Notes: a model not told the origin generated them from the letters alone. Positions 1-8,914 are shown, counted from the first letter of the stretch. The stretch: 29,811 nucleotides of DNA from CAYOEZ01 sp964402955 (GCA_964402955.1 CAYOEZ010000028.1:1-29811); one strand, 5' to 3'. Translations and numbers: made by a program.

Positions 1-394
1 TAAGTATACACATCTTAAGGTTCTGACTATTGACACGACTTAGAACATCTACTGGTGGGTCAATTGGGGCGAGCTGGCGATTGATGAAGATTAGCTAATA
101 GATTCCGTAACCACCTTCTTGAGCCAGTGCATCGCGGGCGGCGAGCGCTCGGCTGAAGCCCGGCTTCTAAGCGCAAGTTCTGCAGAAACGGCTTAGGAGC
201 GGACCTTCAGTCCCGCGCTTGACGAAGTCGCGAAATGACCGGGTTACGAAGGTACATTGTTATAGTTCATAAATCGCCTTCTGAGACCAAAGGTGCGCTC
301 AAAACGCACCCTGCGGGCCACGTTGAACCCGCTTGAGCGGGTTTCCCTGTGCCTCTCCAGCGCAGGACAGGCGATCACCGGCCAATGCCTGCCG
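1..394. other. Gene-free stretch
   Basis: No reading frame here has a credible start, ribosome binding site or recognisable product. The only structure seen is two small inverted repeats near 292-310 and 326-343, just downstream of the minus-strand isomerase gene. The rest may be decayed sequence or the flank of a gene outside the window. Confidence 0.5.
326..343 (-). terminator. Weak hairpin downstream of sugar operon
   Basis: AACCCGC and GCGGGTT form a 7-bp stem around a TTGA loop, about 50 bp past the stop codon of the minus-strand isomerase. A second small hairpin (GGTGCG/CGCACC) lies next to it. There is no real T-run on the minus strand, so termination is only plausible. Confidence 0.3.
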
Positions 395-1222
395 TTAGTG
401 CAGCGATGCCAGTATCTGCTGCAAGAACGTGCGCGCCGCGCTGATGTCCTCAATCTGCTGCGGACCGCTGATCTCGCGTTCGATGGTCAGCGCGCCGTCG
501 TAGCGCAGCGCGTGTAGCCTGGCCAGCAAGGCGGGGAAGTTGACGCGCCCCTTGCCCAGCGGCTTTTCCGCGCCCAGGCTGCGGCCATCGGTCGGATACT
601 CGCCGTCTTTGGCGTGAACGCCGCGCACGTAATGCCCGATGATGTCGACCGCATCGACGGGATTGGCTTTCCCGTACATGAGCAAGTTGGCCGGGTCGAG
701 GTTCACGCCTACGTTCTCCGCTCCGATGTCTTCGATCGTGCGCAGGAGCGTGACAGGCGTTTCCTGGCCAGTCTCGAACCAAAAGCTCTGCCCGTTGTGC
801 TTGCAATAGGCAGTGATCTCTTTCAGCGCCCGCACAACGCCGACATAGTCCGGGTGATTGCCGTTTTCGGGAATGAAGCCGACGTGTGTCGTGATGCTGG
901 CGACGCCCACCATGTCTGCGAAGTCCGATCCCTTCTTCAGCGTTACCAGTCGTTGCTCGCGTAGCGGCGCTGGCACCAGGCCGATGGTCTCTGGCCCCTC
1001 CACGAAGTTCCAGGCAACAAGCCCCGGCAAGCCGACCCAAATCGTGGTGACCTCAACGTGGTGCTCTTTGGCCGCGTTTCGCAGCCGGCGCGCCATCGCC
1101 GACGTCAGCAGGCTCTCCTGCCAGCATGACACCTGGCAGGTGGGAAAACCTAGCGACTCTACCTTTGCGAAAGCTCCCTCTGGTCCTTCTTCCAGGGCGA
1201 CGAGCACACCTAATTTCATCAT
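395..1222 (-). CDS. Sugar phosphate isomerase/epimerase (TIM barrel)
   Basis: A 275-aa protein of the xylose isomerase-like TIM-barrel family (AP endonuclease family 2 fold), which isomerises or epimerises sugars, inositols or keto-sugars in the cytoplasm. Visible signatures are the beta-strand motifs FWFETGQE, VGVNLDPANL, GVHAKDGEYP and LTIEREI, which carry the usual Glu/Asp/His/Glu metal ligands in order. The length is normal for the family. The start is ATG at 1222, preceded by AGAGGAC at good spacing; a second ATG follows directly. It lies 52 bp downstream of a Gfo/Idh/MocA dehydrogenase on the same strand. That pairing is common in myo-inositol, hexosamine or rare-sugar catabolism, so they probably act on one substrate. 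The substrate itself cannot be read from the sequence. Confidence 0.88.
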   Translation of the reverse strand: MMKLGVLVALEEGPEGAFAKVESLGFPTCQVSCWQESLLTSAMARRLRNAAKEHHVEVTTIWVGLPGLVAWNFVEGPETIGLVPAPLREQRLVTLKKGSDFADMVGVASITTHVGFIPENGNHPDYVGVVRALKEITAYCKHNGQSFWFETGQETPVTLLRTIEDIGAENVGVNLDPANLLMYGKANPVDAVDIIGHYVRGVHAKDGEYPTDGRSLGAEKPLGKGRVNFPALLARLHALRYDGALTIEREISGPQQIEDISAARTFLQQILASLH

Positions 1223-1274
1223 ATTCGTCCTCTTTGTTTTTGCTGTGATGTTTCATCTCGTTGCATGACAAACG

Positions 1275-2276
1275 CTATGCCAACGCAACCACCTTGCCTG
1301 TCTGCAGCGACTGGCGCACGGCCAGGGCGATTTGCAGGACGCAGCGCGCCTCTGTCAGTGTGGCGACGGAGGGGGCGCGCCCTTCATTGAGACAGGCGAC
1401 GAAGTAGCGGATCTCTGCCTCATAGGGATCGTCATCAGCGCAGGTCACATACTCGAGTTCTCGATCCTCGCGGCTGACAACGAGGCTATGCGTACGCGCC
1501 GCGGCGTGGGGGTCGGCCTGAATGCCGCCGCTCCGATACTCAGCGTAGCCTTTGTCGCCAAGTATGCGGAAGGTCATCGTAAACGGGAATCCCTTTGGCA
1601 TCAGGAGTGATGCTTCGGCGGCGGCCTTTGTCGCGCCGAAGTCCAGCGAGGTCAATATCTGATTCCACGCGCCGTTCTCCAGTTGCCGCCCGATCGCGTA
1701 GACTGTCTTTGGCATGCCGAAGAGATAGAAGAGCCAGTCCAGGTCGTGGATGTGCAGGTCGAGCAGCGCCCCTCCGCTCAAGGCCGGGTCGGCGTACCAG
1801 CTTGACCACGCCGGCAGGCTGCCCAGCCGCGCTGCCTGCGCCATGATCGGCGCGCCCAGGTCGCCGCGCTCGATCATACCCTTGATGGCCAGGTAGTGCG
1901 GCCAGAAGCGAATCACCTGGGCGATCATCGCATGCACGCCTGCGCGCTCGACGGCGGCGATCATACGGTCTGCCTGAGGCAGCGACAGCGTTACCGGCTT
2001 CTCGGACAGGATGTGCTTGCCGGCCTGCGCGGCAGCAACGACGGCCGCTTCGTGCAGATAGGTCGGCAGACAGATATCGACCATCTCGACCTGTGGATCA
2101 TCCAGAACGGGCCGCCAATCTTCATACACGTGCGCCTGCAGCGGCGCGGCCAGAGCTTCCGCCCGTTCTCGTACACTGTCGGCGACGGCGACAATGCGCG
2201 CCCCGGCGATTCTGTCATAGGCGCGTGCATGAACCTTGCCAATACCGCCGGCGCCTAGCAGACCAACCTTGATCAC
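1275..2276 (-). CDS. Gfo/Idh/MocA family NAD(P)-dependent oxidoreductase
   Basis: A 333-aa cytoplasmic dehydrogenase acting on sugars or cyclitols. The N-terminal Rossmann fold shows GAGGIGKVHARAY (GxGxxG) at residues 7-19. The family EKP motif is in SEKPVTLSLPQ, and the C-terminal catalytic domain carries HIHDLDWLFYLFG with its conserved His and Asp. The start is placed at GTG 2276 because GGAGGG lies just upstream and the Rossmann strand begins immediately (MIKVGLLG). A longer frame to 2390 adds only unstructured residues and runs into the small upstream gene. It is the second gene of a minus-strand operon, after a 36-aa peptide and before a sugar phosphate isomerase. Substrate is unknown. 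Confidence 0.9.
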   Translation of the reverse strand: MIKVGLLGAGGIGKVHARAYDRIAGARIVAVADSVRERAEALAAPLQAHVYEDWRPVLDDPQVEMVDICLPTYLHEAAVVAAAQAGKHILSEKPVTLSLPQADRMIAAVERAGVHAMIAQVIRFWPHYLAIKGMIERGDLGAPIMAQAARLGSLPAWSSWYADPALSGGALLDLHIHDLDWLFYLFGMPKTVYAIGRQLENGAWNQILTSLDFGATKAAAEASLLMPKGFPFTMTFRILGDKGYAEYRSGGIQADPHAAARTHSLVVSREDRELEYVTCADDDPYEAEIRYFVACLNEGRAPSVATLTEARCVLQIALAVRQSLQTGKVVALA

Positions 2277-2296
2277 GTCTTTCCCTCCGTCTTGTC

Positions 2297-2407
2297 TCAC
2301 AGCAACGCTACTTTCTCGGCGGACGCAGATTTGGCTTGTTCTGTTGGAATGAGGGCCGGGGCAATCGTGAGCAGGACAAAGCTCAGCCACAGCAGGCTAG
2401 GTCTCAT
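2297..2407 (-). CDS. Small signal-peptide-like peptide, operon leader gene
   Basis: A 36-codon ORF starting with MRPSLLWLSF and running through a hydrophobic stretch to an Ala-rich SASA segment, so it looks like a signal peptide with a short tail. It has a GGAGG ribosome binding site 8 bp upstream. It begins about 35 bp after a good sigma-70 promoter and ends 20 bp before the GTG of the oxidoreductase. It could be a true secreted micropeptide, a translated leader, or the remnant 5' end of a deleted solute-binding protein. No homologue is recognised. Confidence 0.45.
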   Translation of the reverse strand: MRPSLLWLSFVLLTIAPALIPTEQAKSASAEKVALL

Positions 2408-2447
2408 TGCTTTCGCCTCCAGTTGTGGGAGTGGGGTCTCTGCCCGT

Positions 2448-2476
2448 AGTATAGAGCAAAACGATTTGTTCGTCAA
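2448..2476 (-). promoter_or_regulatory. Sigma-70 promoter of the sugar operon
   Basis: On the minus strand TTGACG (2476-2471) and TATACT (2453-2448) are separated by exactly 17 bp. The predicted start point near 2442 leads directly into the small peptide gene and the oxidoreductase/isomerase pair. Confidence 0.7.
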
Positions 2477-2502
2477 ACGCGATTGGATGAACAAACGTTC
2501 AT
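2465..2502. promoter_or_regulatory. Palindromic operator overlapping the promoter
   Basis: The 10-bp inverted repeat TTTGTTCGTC / GATGAACAAA (one mismatch; 2465-2474 and 2486-2495) overlaps a second palindrome, ATGAAC-AAAC-GTTCAT (2487-2502). Together they cover the -35 box and upstream side of the minus-strand promoter, where a LacI- or GntR-type regulator would sit. No regulator gene is in the window. Confidence 0.5.
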
Positions 2503-2708
2503 CTTGGCTCGCCATTGCATTAATCCATTTTTCATGTTCGTACTGTATTATCCAGGATTGGTAGGCGTATTGTGTCCACGATGTGGGCGAGGCGGAGCAC
2601 GAGCGAGGTCACTTGCGGGACGAATCCCCGTACAGCGGGTACTTTGCTGCAATTCCGATCTCGTACCTTTCGTTTCCGTTTGGCCCATCGATCTGCGGAG
2701 GAGACACC

Positions 2709-5700
2709 ATGCGTCGACTGACCATGCCTCGCGTTGCTTTCTACTCGCTCATCGGCCTCACAATCGCTCTGTGCCTTCTCCTGACGCCGCGTCTAGCGCC
2801 CGCCGCTCCACTTGCAGGGGCGCAAAAATGGTCGCCCGACGGGGGTATTTCCACCCCAGCGAGCGCGACTGCTGCGGAGCTTGCCAGCGGCGTCGGGCTT
2901 GAATCTCCCAATAACATCGTTGTCATGGTTGCTGGGACAAACGTGACTGCAACCACAGGCACAAACGTGGCGATCGGCGAGGTCATCACCTACAGCGTGG
3001 TCATAACGGTCAACGACAACTCAACATATGACAGCGTTGTCTTGACGTCTACGCTCAGTGATGGCCTGGCGTTCATCACGTGCACGCAGATCACCGCCAA
3101 CACCAGTATTACGACGTCGGTAACGGGCAGCTTCCCCGCGGTCTGCACCAGCCCGACCGTCATCAATAGTGGGCGTAACATCAGTTTCACCTTTGGCACG
3201 GTCAGGAACGCGAACAGCGGTAGCGGCAGCGCCGAAGCGGTCACAGTGCAATTCACGGCGGTCGTGCTGAACACCAGCGCCAACAACGCCGGCGACGTCC
3301 TGACGGCAAAAGCGCGCTGGCGGTGGAGCATTCCTACTCCGGCCGGCTACGTCGGCAGCTCAGAGAATGTGGTCATATATGAGCCGAGTCTGACGCTGAG
3401 CAAGTCGGGTAACACAGGCACGCCCCGCACGGGCCAAAACGTGGCTTTTACCCTCGAGCTTTCCAACGACAATACGGTGACCTACCCTGCAGTTGCGTAT
3501 GATGTGGTTGTCACGGACACGATACCGGCCGGCATGACCTATGCCGACAACGTGACGACACTGCAAGGCAAATCTCCGGATAGCTTCATTACCGACACGG
3601 TCCGTGGCGTCATCACGGCTACCTGGAACTACGTTGCGCCAGGAGACCTGATTCGGCTGCGCTACTATGCGACCGTGAACACTGATGTCCCTGCGCGGAC
3701 GGTTATCACGAACACCGCCGGCCTCGTGGCATCCAGCCTTCCGGGTTCGCCGGCGCAGCCAATCTCTTCCCATAACACGTCGTCCACCGAGCGTACCGGG
3801 TACGACGTTGGTTCGCAGGCTGACGCCTACCGGCATGACGATTACGCGATCGTGACGGTCACAACGCCCGACCTGGTCATCACCAAGAGCGACGGCGTAA
3901 CCAGCGTTGCGCCGGCGGATACGCTCACCTACACCATTCGCGTGACGAATACGGGCAACTATCATGCCGACAGCGTCGTTGTCACAGAGACGGTGCCTGT
4001 CAACGCAGTGTTCCTTGCTTCTCCGCGCAGTTCCTCGGGGTGGTCGTGTGCCAACAACGCGCCCGCCGGAACCACATGCCTTTACGCGTTTTCCGGCGGC
4101 GACAATCCACTCAATGCTGGCAGCTCAGTCAGCAACCTGCGCTTCGTCGTCAGGGTCAACAACCCGGTGCTTGCGGGCGCTATCTGCCTGACCAATACGG
4201 TCAGTGTTGGCGACGAGGGCAATCACGGCGTTGACCCGACGCCGGGCAACAATACCTTCAGCGACGTCAATGATCTGTCGGGCCAGATTGATCTCACCCT
4301 TACCAAGAGAGACAGCGGCGCGCCCACCGCTGGAAAGCCGATCACGTACACGATTTCCTATACGAATCTGGGGACCACGACTGCAACCAATATCGTCCTG
4401 ACTGAAACTGTGCCAGTCTCGACGTCATACAGCAGCGGTGCGCCCTGGACATGCGTTCCCTCGAGCGGCGTGTCAGACAGCGTCTGCACACGCTCCCTGC
4501 CCGACCTGACCGGAGGCGCGAGCGGCACAGCAACCTTCACTGTGACCGTTGCCAGCCCGCTGGGCAGTGGCATCGCGACATTCACCAATACAGTTTCAAT
4601 TGGGGTGCCCGGCGGCGCTGATGTGAACACGAGCAACAACACAGCGACAATCATGACGGCAGTTGATGCCGCGCCTGACTTCGCTGTCACGAAGAGCGAC
4701 AACGGGACGGCGACGGCGGGCAGCCAGATCGTCTATACCATCTTCTACACCAACGCCGGCAACCAGAATGCGACCGGCGTTGTGCTGACCGAAACGGTAG
4801 CGCAGCACACGACCTACAGCGGCTCCGGCTGGACATGCGCGCCGTCGAGCGCGGCGGGCAGCGTGTGTACGCGCTCGATTGGCAGTCTGGCGGGCGGTGG
4901 AGCAGGCGGATCAGCCACGTTTACTGTTACTGTCAGCAATCCCCTTGACGCTGGCGTGGCGACGATCGCCAACACGGTGAGCATCGGCGACGATAACGCC
5001 AACGGCTCTGACCCCACGAGTAGCAACAACAGTTCGACTATCACCACGACCGTCAACGCCGCGCCTGACTTCGCTGTCACCAAGAAAGACAACGGGACGG
5101 CGACGGCGGGCAGCCAGATCGTCTATACCATCTTCTACACCAACGCCGGCAACCAGAATGCGACCGGCGTTGTGCTGACCGAAACGGTAGCGCAGCACAC
5201 GACCTACAGCGGCTCCGGCTGGACGTGCGCGCCATCGAGCGCGGCCGGCAGCGTGTGTACCTATGCAATCGGAGACCTCGATGGCGGTGGGACACACGGT
5301 ATGGCTGCTTTCGCTGTGACCGTTGACAGCACACTACCTGCAGGCGTCAACGACATCTCCAATACCGTCAGCATTGGCGACGACGGAACAAATGGCGCTG
5401 ACCCGACGCAGGGCGACGCCACAGCAACAGTCAGCACGACGGTCAACGCCGCGCCTGACCTTGCCATCAGCAAGACCGACGGTGGCGTGGGTACGACGCC
5501 CGGCGGCGAGATCCGCTACACGATCTCCTTCACCAACTCTGGCGACCAGGGAGCAACTGGCGTCGTCGTGACTGAGACAGTGCCTGCCGGCACGCTCTTC
5601 AGCGCCAGCGCCAGCAGCCCGAGTTGGGTATGTACGCCCGATGGCGGCGCGGGGCACATCTGCCGCTTGCCTATCGGCGGACTGTCGGCCAGGAGCAGCG

Positions 5701-7820
5701 GCGCGATCTCGTTCACGGTGACCGTGACCGATCCGGTCTCTGCTGGCCTGGCGTTTGTCTCGAACACTGTGAGCATCGGCGACGACAGGAATAATGGCGC
5801 CGATGCAACGCCTGGTGACGAGTCAGCGAGCGACACCACGCCCGTGACCAGTGCGCCTGAGATGCAGATCAGCAAGCAGGCAGACACTCTGGCTGCCCTA
5901 CCTGCCAGTGTCGTCAAGTTCACGCTCAGTTACACCAATGCTGGCAACATCGGCGCATCCGGCGTCAAGGTCACTGAAACGGTCCCGGCCCTCGCCACGT
6001 TCAGTGGGAGTGACAGCACAGCCGGCTGGACCTGCAGCTCGATCAACCCGGGCGGCGTCTGCACGTTGGATGTCGGCGCGGTGAACGGACGTGGCAGCCA
6101 TGGCGCCGTGATCTTCGCGGTCAAGCTCTACAACCCGATCGAGGCGCAGGCCGACCCGATCATATTATTCAACACTGCTCTTATCGGCGACGACGGCAGC
6201 AATGGCGTTGACCCCAACATGCTCAACAACGTTGCGACTTTAGGCATCGACGTGACCCCGACCAACTTCGCCAAGTTTTCGTGGGCGAACTCAGTCGGCC
6301 AGGGCTACGCCGCGCACTTCACGATTGTGCTGAGGAACACGGGCGCTGAGGCGATGCACAATGTGGTCATCTCGGACATTCTGCCGCTCAACGTGCGTTT
6401 CAGCGACGCTACGGTCGCTGTGCAGAGCGATGCGATGCCCAGCATCTTCAGCGGGTGGGCAGCCAGCGGCGGCGTTTATGACGGCAACCGCACCGTCGTG
6501 TGGAATGTAGGGGACGTGCCACCAGGTCGCTACGTGGCGATCAAGGTTCTCGTTTACGTGTATAGCGGCACTCCGGCCGGAACCGTGCTGACCAACACGG
6601 CTGTCTTAAGTGCAGGCGGCCAGCCAGCGATCACGGCGGAGTCCTGGGCGGTGGTTGTGGCGACAAGCCAGGTTCGCCCGCCCGAGCCAACAACCACGCC
6701 CGCGCCGACGCCGCCGTCGGCTCTATGCCCGGTGGGCGCTGCTGGGCGCGTAGATGTCGGCAGCGCAATCTCCTACACTGATTCTTTCGGCCATATCTGG
6801 GCGGCTGATCAGGCATACGCTCCTGGCCAAAACACCTGGGGCTACACTGCGCCCGGCTTCGTCTACTCGACGCAGCACGCGATTGCGGCCACGGATGATC
6901 CCAAGCTCTATCAGACTGAGCGCTGGTGGCCCAACAGCGGCGGCTATCGCTTCAGCGTGGCCAACGGCAACTATGAAGTGACGCTCAAGCTGGCCGAAAT
7001 CTACGCCTGGGCGTCCACCGGTTCGCGTGTCTTTGCGGTTACGATCGAGAACAGCGTCGTCATGACGCACCTGGACGTTGTCCAACTCGCCGGCCAGTAC
7101 ACGGCCTACGATGTGAAGTTCTCTGTCACCGTGCAGGATGGTCTCCTCAACGTTGATTTCCGCTCTGAGCAGGGCAGCCCCTCGCTCAAAGCGATCATGT
7201 ATGAGCGTATGGCAACCTGCGGGACGGGCGGCCCTGCCACGCCCACAGCCACGCCGCAGCCTCCCGTCTCTGCCAGCCCGACGCCCAGCGCGACGCCGGT
7301 AGCAGGCGCTGCACCGCGCTGTGCGCCGCTGCGTATCGACGCCGGCGCGACCGTCGCTCATAGCGACAGTATGGGCAGCGTCTGGCGGGCCGATCAGGGC
7401 TATGTGCGGGGCATGACTACCTGGGGCTACAAGGGGCGGAGCGCGGTCTATGGCTCCAGCGCAGCGATCGCCGCGACGAGCGATCCGCTTCTCTATCGCA
7501 GTGAGCGCTGGTGGGAGCAAAACGGCGGCTATGACGTCGAAGTTCCCCGTGGGTCCTACCAGGTGACCCTCAAGTTCGCCGAAATCTATCCCTGGGCTTC
7601 TGTCGGGACGCGCGCGTTCGACGTCAGGATTGAAGATGCTCTTGTGCTTTCACATCTGGACGTGTTTGGCCGGGCAGGTGCCAATGCAGCCTATGACGTC
7701 ACGTTCACGGCCATTGTCAGCGACGGGCTGCTCAGCATCGATTTCGTCAAACAGCACGGCAGTCCGGCGCTCAACGGGCTTGTCATCACGCCGCTGGCGG
7801 GGTGTGCGGCGGGAGGGTAA
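2709..7820 (+). CDS. Giant secreted DUF11-repeat protein with two malectin domains
   Basis: A 1703-aa extracellular protein. The start is ATG 2709 because GGAGGAG lies 5 bp upstream and a classic signal peptide follows (MRRLTMPRVAFYSLIGLTIA..., cleavage near residue 32). About nine Ig-like DUF11 / conserved-repeat domains of roughly 130 residues begin near residues 67, 225, 387, 526, 655, 785, 916, 1050 and 1185. Each has the pattern PDxxxxKxD, YTIxxTNxG, VVxTETVP and a late VSIGDD segment, and most have paired cysteines (WTC...VCT). Thr/Pro-rich linkers then lead to two malectin-type carbohydrate-binding domains (about 1339-1503 and 1537-1698), which share WGY, ERWW and YxVTLKxAEIY motifs. 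There is no C-terminal membrane anchor, LPXTG or PEP-CTERM tail, so it is probably released or held by its malectin domains. It is flanked by a strong terminator and appears monocistronic. Function is probably surface coat or polysaccharide binding. Confidence 0.9.
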   Translation: MRRLTMPRVAFYSLIGLTIALCLLLTPRLAPAAPLAGAQKWSPDGGISTPASATAAELASGVGLESPNNIVVMVAGTNVTATTGTNVAIGEVITYSVVITVNDNSTYDSVVLTSTLSDGLAFITCTQITANTSITTSVTGSFPAVCTSPTVINSGRNISFTFGTVRNANSGSGSAEAVTVQFTAVVLNTSANNAGDVLTAKARWRWSIPTPAGYVGSSENVVIYEPSLTLSKSGNTGTPRTGQNVAFTLELSNDNTVTYPAVAYDVVVTDTIPAGMTYADNVTTLQGKSPDSFITDTVRGVITATWNYVAPGDLIRLRYYATVNTDVPARTVITNTAGLVASSLPGSPAQPISSHNTSSTERTGYDVGSQADAYRHDDYAIVTVTTPDLVITKSDGVTSVAPADTLTYTIRVTNTGNYHADSVVVTETVPVNAVFLASPRSSSGWSCANNAPAGTTCLYAFSGGDNPLNAGSSVSNLRFVVRVNNPVLAGAICLTNTVSVGDEGNHGVDPTPGNNTFSDVNDLSGQIDLTLTKRDSGAPTAGKPITYTISYTNLGTTTATNIVLTETVPVSTSYSSGAPWTCVPSSGVSDSVCTRSLPDLTGGASGTATFTVTVASPLGSGIATFTNTVSIGVPGGADVNTSNNTATIMTAVDAAPDFAVTKSDNGTATAGSQIVYTIFYTNAGNQNATGVVLTETVAQHTTYSGSGWTCAPSSAAGSVCTRSIGSLAGGGAGGSATFTVTVSNPLDAGVATIANTVSIGDDNANGSDPTSSNNSSTITTTVNAAPDFAVTKKDNGTATAGSQIVYTIFYTNAGNQNATGVVLTETVAQHTTYSGSGWTCAPSSAAGSVCTYAIGDLDGGGTHGMAAFAVTVDSTLPAGVNDISNTVSIGDDGTNGADPTQGDATATVSTTVNAAPDLAISKTDGGVGTTPGGEIRYTISFTNSGDQGATGVVVTETVPAGTLFSASASSPSWVCTPDGGAGHICRLPIGGLSARSSGAISFTVTVTDPVSAGLAFVSNTVSIGDDRNNGADATPGDESASDTTPVTSAPEMQISKQADTLAALPASVVKFTLSYTNAGNIGASGVKVTETVPALATFSGSDSTAGWTCSSINPGGVCTLDVGAVNGRGSHGAVIFAVKLYNPIEAQADPIILFNTALIGDDGSNGVDPNMLNNVATLGIDVTPTNFAKFSWANSVGQGYAAHFTIVLRNTGAEAMHNVVISDILPLNVRFSDATVAVQSDAMPSIFSGWAASGGVYDGNRTVVWNVGDVPPGRYVAIKVLVYVYSGTPAGTVLTNTAVLSAGGQPAITAESWAVVVATSQVRPPEPTTTPAPTPPSALCPVGAAGRVDVGSAISYTDSFGHIWAADQAYAPGQNTWGYTAPGFVYSTQHAIAATDDPKLYQTERWWPNSGGYRFSVANGNYEVTLKLAEIYAWASTGSRVFAVTIENSVVMTHLDVVQLAGQYTAYDVKFSVTVQDGLLNVDFRSEQGSPSLKAIMYERMATCGTGGPATPTATPQPPVSASPTPSATPVAGAAPRCAPLRIDAGATVAHSDSMGSVWRADQGYVRGMTTWGYKGRSAVYGSSAAIAATSDPLLYRSERWWEQNGGYDVEVPRGSYQVTLKFAEIYPWASVGTRAFDVRIEDALVLSHLDVFGRAGANAAYDVTFTAIVSDGLLSIDFVKQHGSPALNGLVITPLAGCAAGG
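4668..5260 (+). repeat. Near-identical tandem duplication inside the DUF11 gene
   Basis: Bases 4668-4870 and 5058-5260 are copies 390 bp (130 codons) apart, with about 6 differences in 203 bp by eye. They encode the start of the fifth and sixth DUF11 domains. The other domains are far more divergent, so this pair reflects a recent duplication or gene conversion. Confidence 0.9.
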
Positions 7821-7830
7821 GCAGGAAAGG

Positions 7831-7867
7831 CAGCACCCCCAAGGTCGCGGAGACCTTGGGGGTGCTG
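7831..7867. terminator. Strong hairpin between convergent genes
   Basis: A perfect 16-bp stem, CAGCACCCCCAAGGTC against GACCTTGGGGGTGCTG, with a GCGGA loop, 11 bp after the DUF11 gene stop. The T-runs on both sides are short, so it probably acts as a bidirectional terminator between the DUF11 gene and the converging minus-strand island. Confidence 0.75.
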
Positions 7868-7891
7868 TATCTGTCGTAAGCGTTGCGTCGT

Positions 7892-7996
7892 TCAGCGCCG
7901 GTCGGTGGGGGCCAGTCTTGCCAGGTAGACCGCGGCCGGGTTGGTGTCAAGGCTCGCCGCGCCGTCATGGGGCACGGTCAAGGCGTTCTCTGTCAT
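7892..7996 (-). pseudogene. Truncated tyrosine recombinase, 5' end only
   Basis: The frame encodes 34 residues, starting MTENALTVPHDGAASLDTNP and continuing AAVYLARLAPTDRR before a TGA. This resembles the extreme N-terminus of tyrosine site-specific recombinases, where a NPAAVYLxxLxPxxRR segment precedes the core-binding domain; everything after that is missing. Its ATG overlaps the TGA of the upstream 74-aa gene (ATGA), so the two were once co-translated. It is one of three such 5' remnants on this strand. Family assignment is by recognition of the motif only. Confidence 0.55.
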
Positions 7997-8217
7997 GGCA
8001 TCAGTTCGGCGGCGTGCTCCATTAGCCATATCTCCACTTCCTCGAGGGTCAACTCAAAGCGATGGCCCGCCATGGCGATCCATCGTTCTGTGTGTAGCAG
8101 CATGTAGCCACCCGGGTTGTCATTGCCCCTGGCCGCCCTACTTTTCTTCAGGGTCAGGCCCGCCTGCTGTGCCCGGCGTCGCAAACGCTGTTCTCTGTTC
8201 TTTGTCTCAGTGTCCAT
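7993..8217 (-). CDS. Small basic hypothetical protein, integrase-linked
   Basis: A 74-aa protein starting MDTETKNREQRLRRRAQQ. A very basic, helical N-terminus is followed by NPGGYMLLHTERWIAMAGHRF and an acidic C-terminal helix LTLEEVEIWLMEH. ATG 8217 is preferred over the longer frame because AAAGGA stands 8 bp upstream. The stop codon overlaps the start of the truncated integrase by ATGA, suggesting translational coupling. The family resembles short uncharacterised proteins carried with integrases; a DNA-binding or excisionase-like role is a guess. Confidence 0.65.
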   Translation of the reverse strand: MDTETKNREQRLRRRAQQAGLTLKKSRAARGNDNPGGYMLLHTERWIAMAGHRFELTLEEVEIWLMEHAAELMP

Positions 8218-8338
8218 TGTGCGTTTCCTTTTGTGAAGACCCCTTCTCATAAGCTATAATCAGGCCGTAGATAGCCATTTTTCCGCCACAAGCCACGTAG
8301 ACGATTGCAGGGCCGCACCTGGCCGACGGTCGTTGTCG

Positions 8339-8914
8339 TCAACGCAGTGGCCGTCGTCGTCCTGTTATCTTTGTGGCCTCTTTTGGGGGCGTGAAGCCCT
8401 TAGGCCATTTCGTCTTGTCATCATACTTGGCCTCGGTCAGGTTGGCTTCGCTCGGGTTGGCCATCGTCAGGTCGGCCCCACTCACGTTGGCATTGCCCAG
8501 CTGGGTCCCGCACAGGTTGGCACCAAACAGGTCGGCCCCGGTCAGGTTAGCCCCAAACAGGTCAGCCCCGGTCAGGTTGGCGCCAAACAGGTCAGCGCCG
8601 GTCAGGTCCGCATAAATCAGGTCGGCGCCTTTCACTTGGCCCTCCGCCGGCCCAAGATCCACGCCTTGCAGGCGGGCCTTTTGCAGGTCTGCCCCCCGCA
8701 GGGTGCCCTTCCTCCCGTTCCCAGCCCAATCTTGCGCTTTCAGTATCTGCTGCTCGCGCTTTTCTGAGGCCGTTCGCTTCTGCTCGAAGTGGTACCACGA
8801 TAGGCCCTGTACGTAGCCACCGATGATACCGCCCAATATTGCTGCCATGGCACCAATAAGAGCGCCTATCAGGCCGGAGAGCAGAACAGCTCTGGTTACT
8901 GAGTCTTCGTTCAT
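8339..8914 (-). CDS. Membrane-anchored pentapeptide-repeat protein
   Basis: A 191-aa protein with a short N-terminus and one transmembrane segment (about residues 8-35, AVLLSGLIGALIGAMAAILG...). A polar linker follows, then a run of about 14 pentapeptide repeats of the A(D/N)LxX type (GADLFGANLTGADLFGANLT and neighbours, residues about 85-160), which fold as a right-handed beta-helix. The start is ATG 8914 with GAGG 7 bp upstream. The ATG overlaps the stop of a short remnant frame (see 8911-8985). Repeat units at 8520-8600 are nearly identical in DNA, so the array has grown recently. Pentapeptide proteins can mimic DNA or act as scaffolds; the role here is unknown. Confidence 0.85.
   Translation of the reverse strand: MNEDSVTRAVLLSGLIGALIGAMAAILGGIIGGYVQGLSWYHFEQKRTASEKREQQILKAQDWAGNGRKGTLRGADLQKARLQGVDLGPAEGQVKGADLIYADLTGADLFGANLTGADLFGANLTGADLFGANLCGTQLGNANVSGADLTMANPSEANLTEAKYDDKTKWPKGFTPPKEATKITGRRRPLR

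Noticed and set aside
2583..2708. 42-residue N-terminal extension of the DUF11 protein
   Set aside because: The signal peptide and GGAGGAG ribosome binding site fix the start at 2709.
4668..5260. CRISPR-like or satellite repeat
   Set aside because: Only two copies, in frame and protein-coding; this is domain duplication.
2709..7820. DUF11 protein as an XrtG or sortase substrate
   Set aside because: The C-terminus ends in a malectin domain and GCAAGG with no motif, helix or basic tail.
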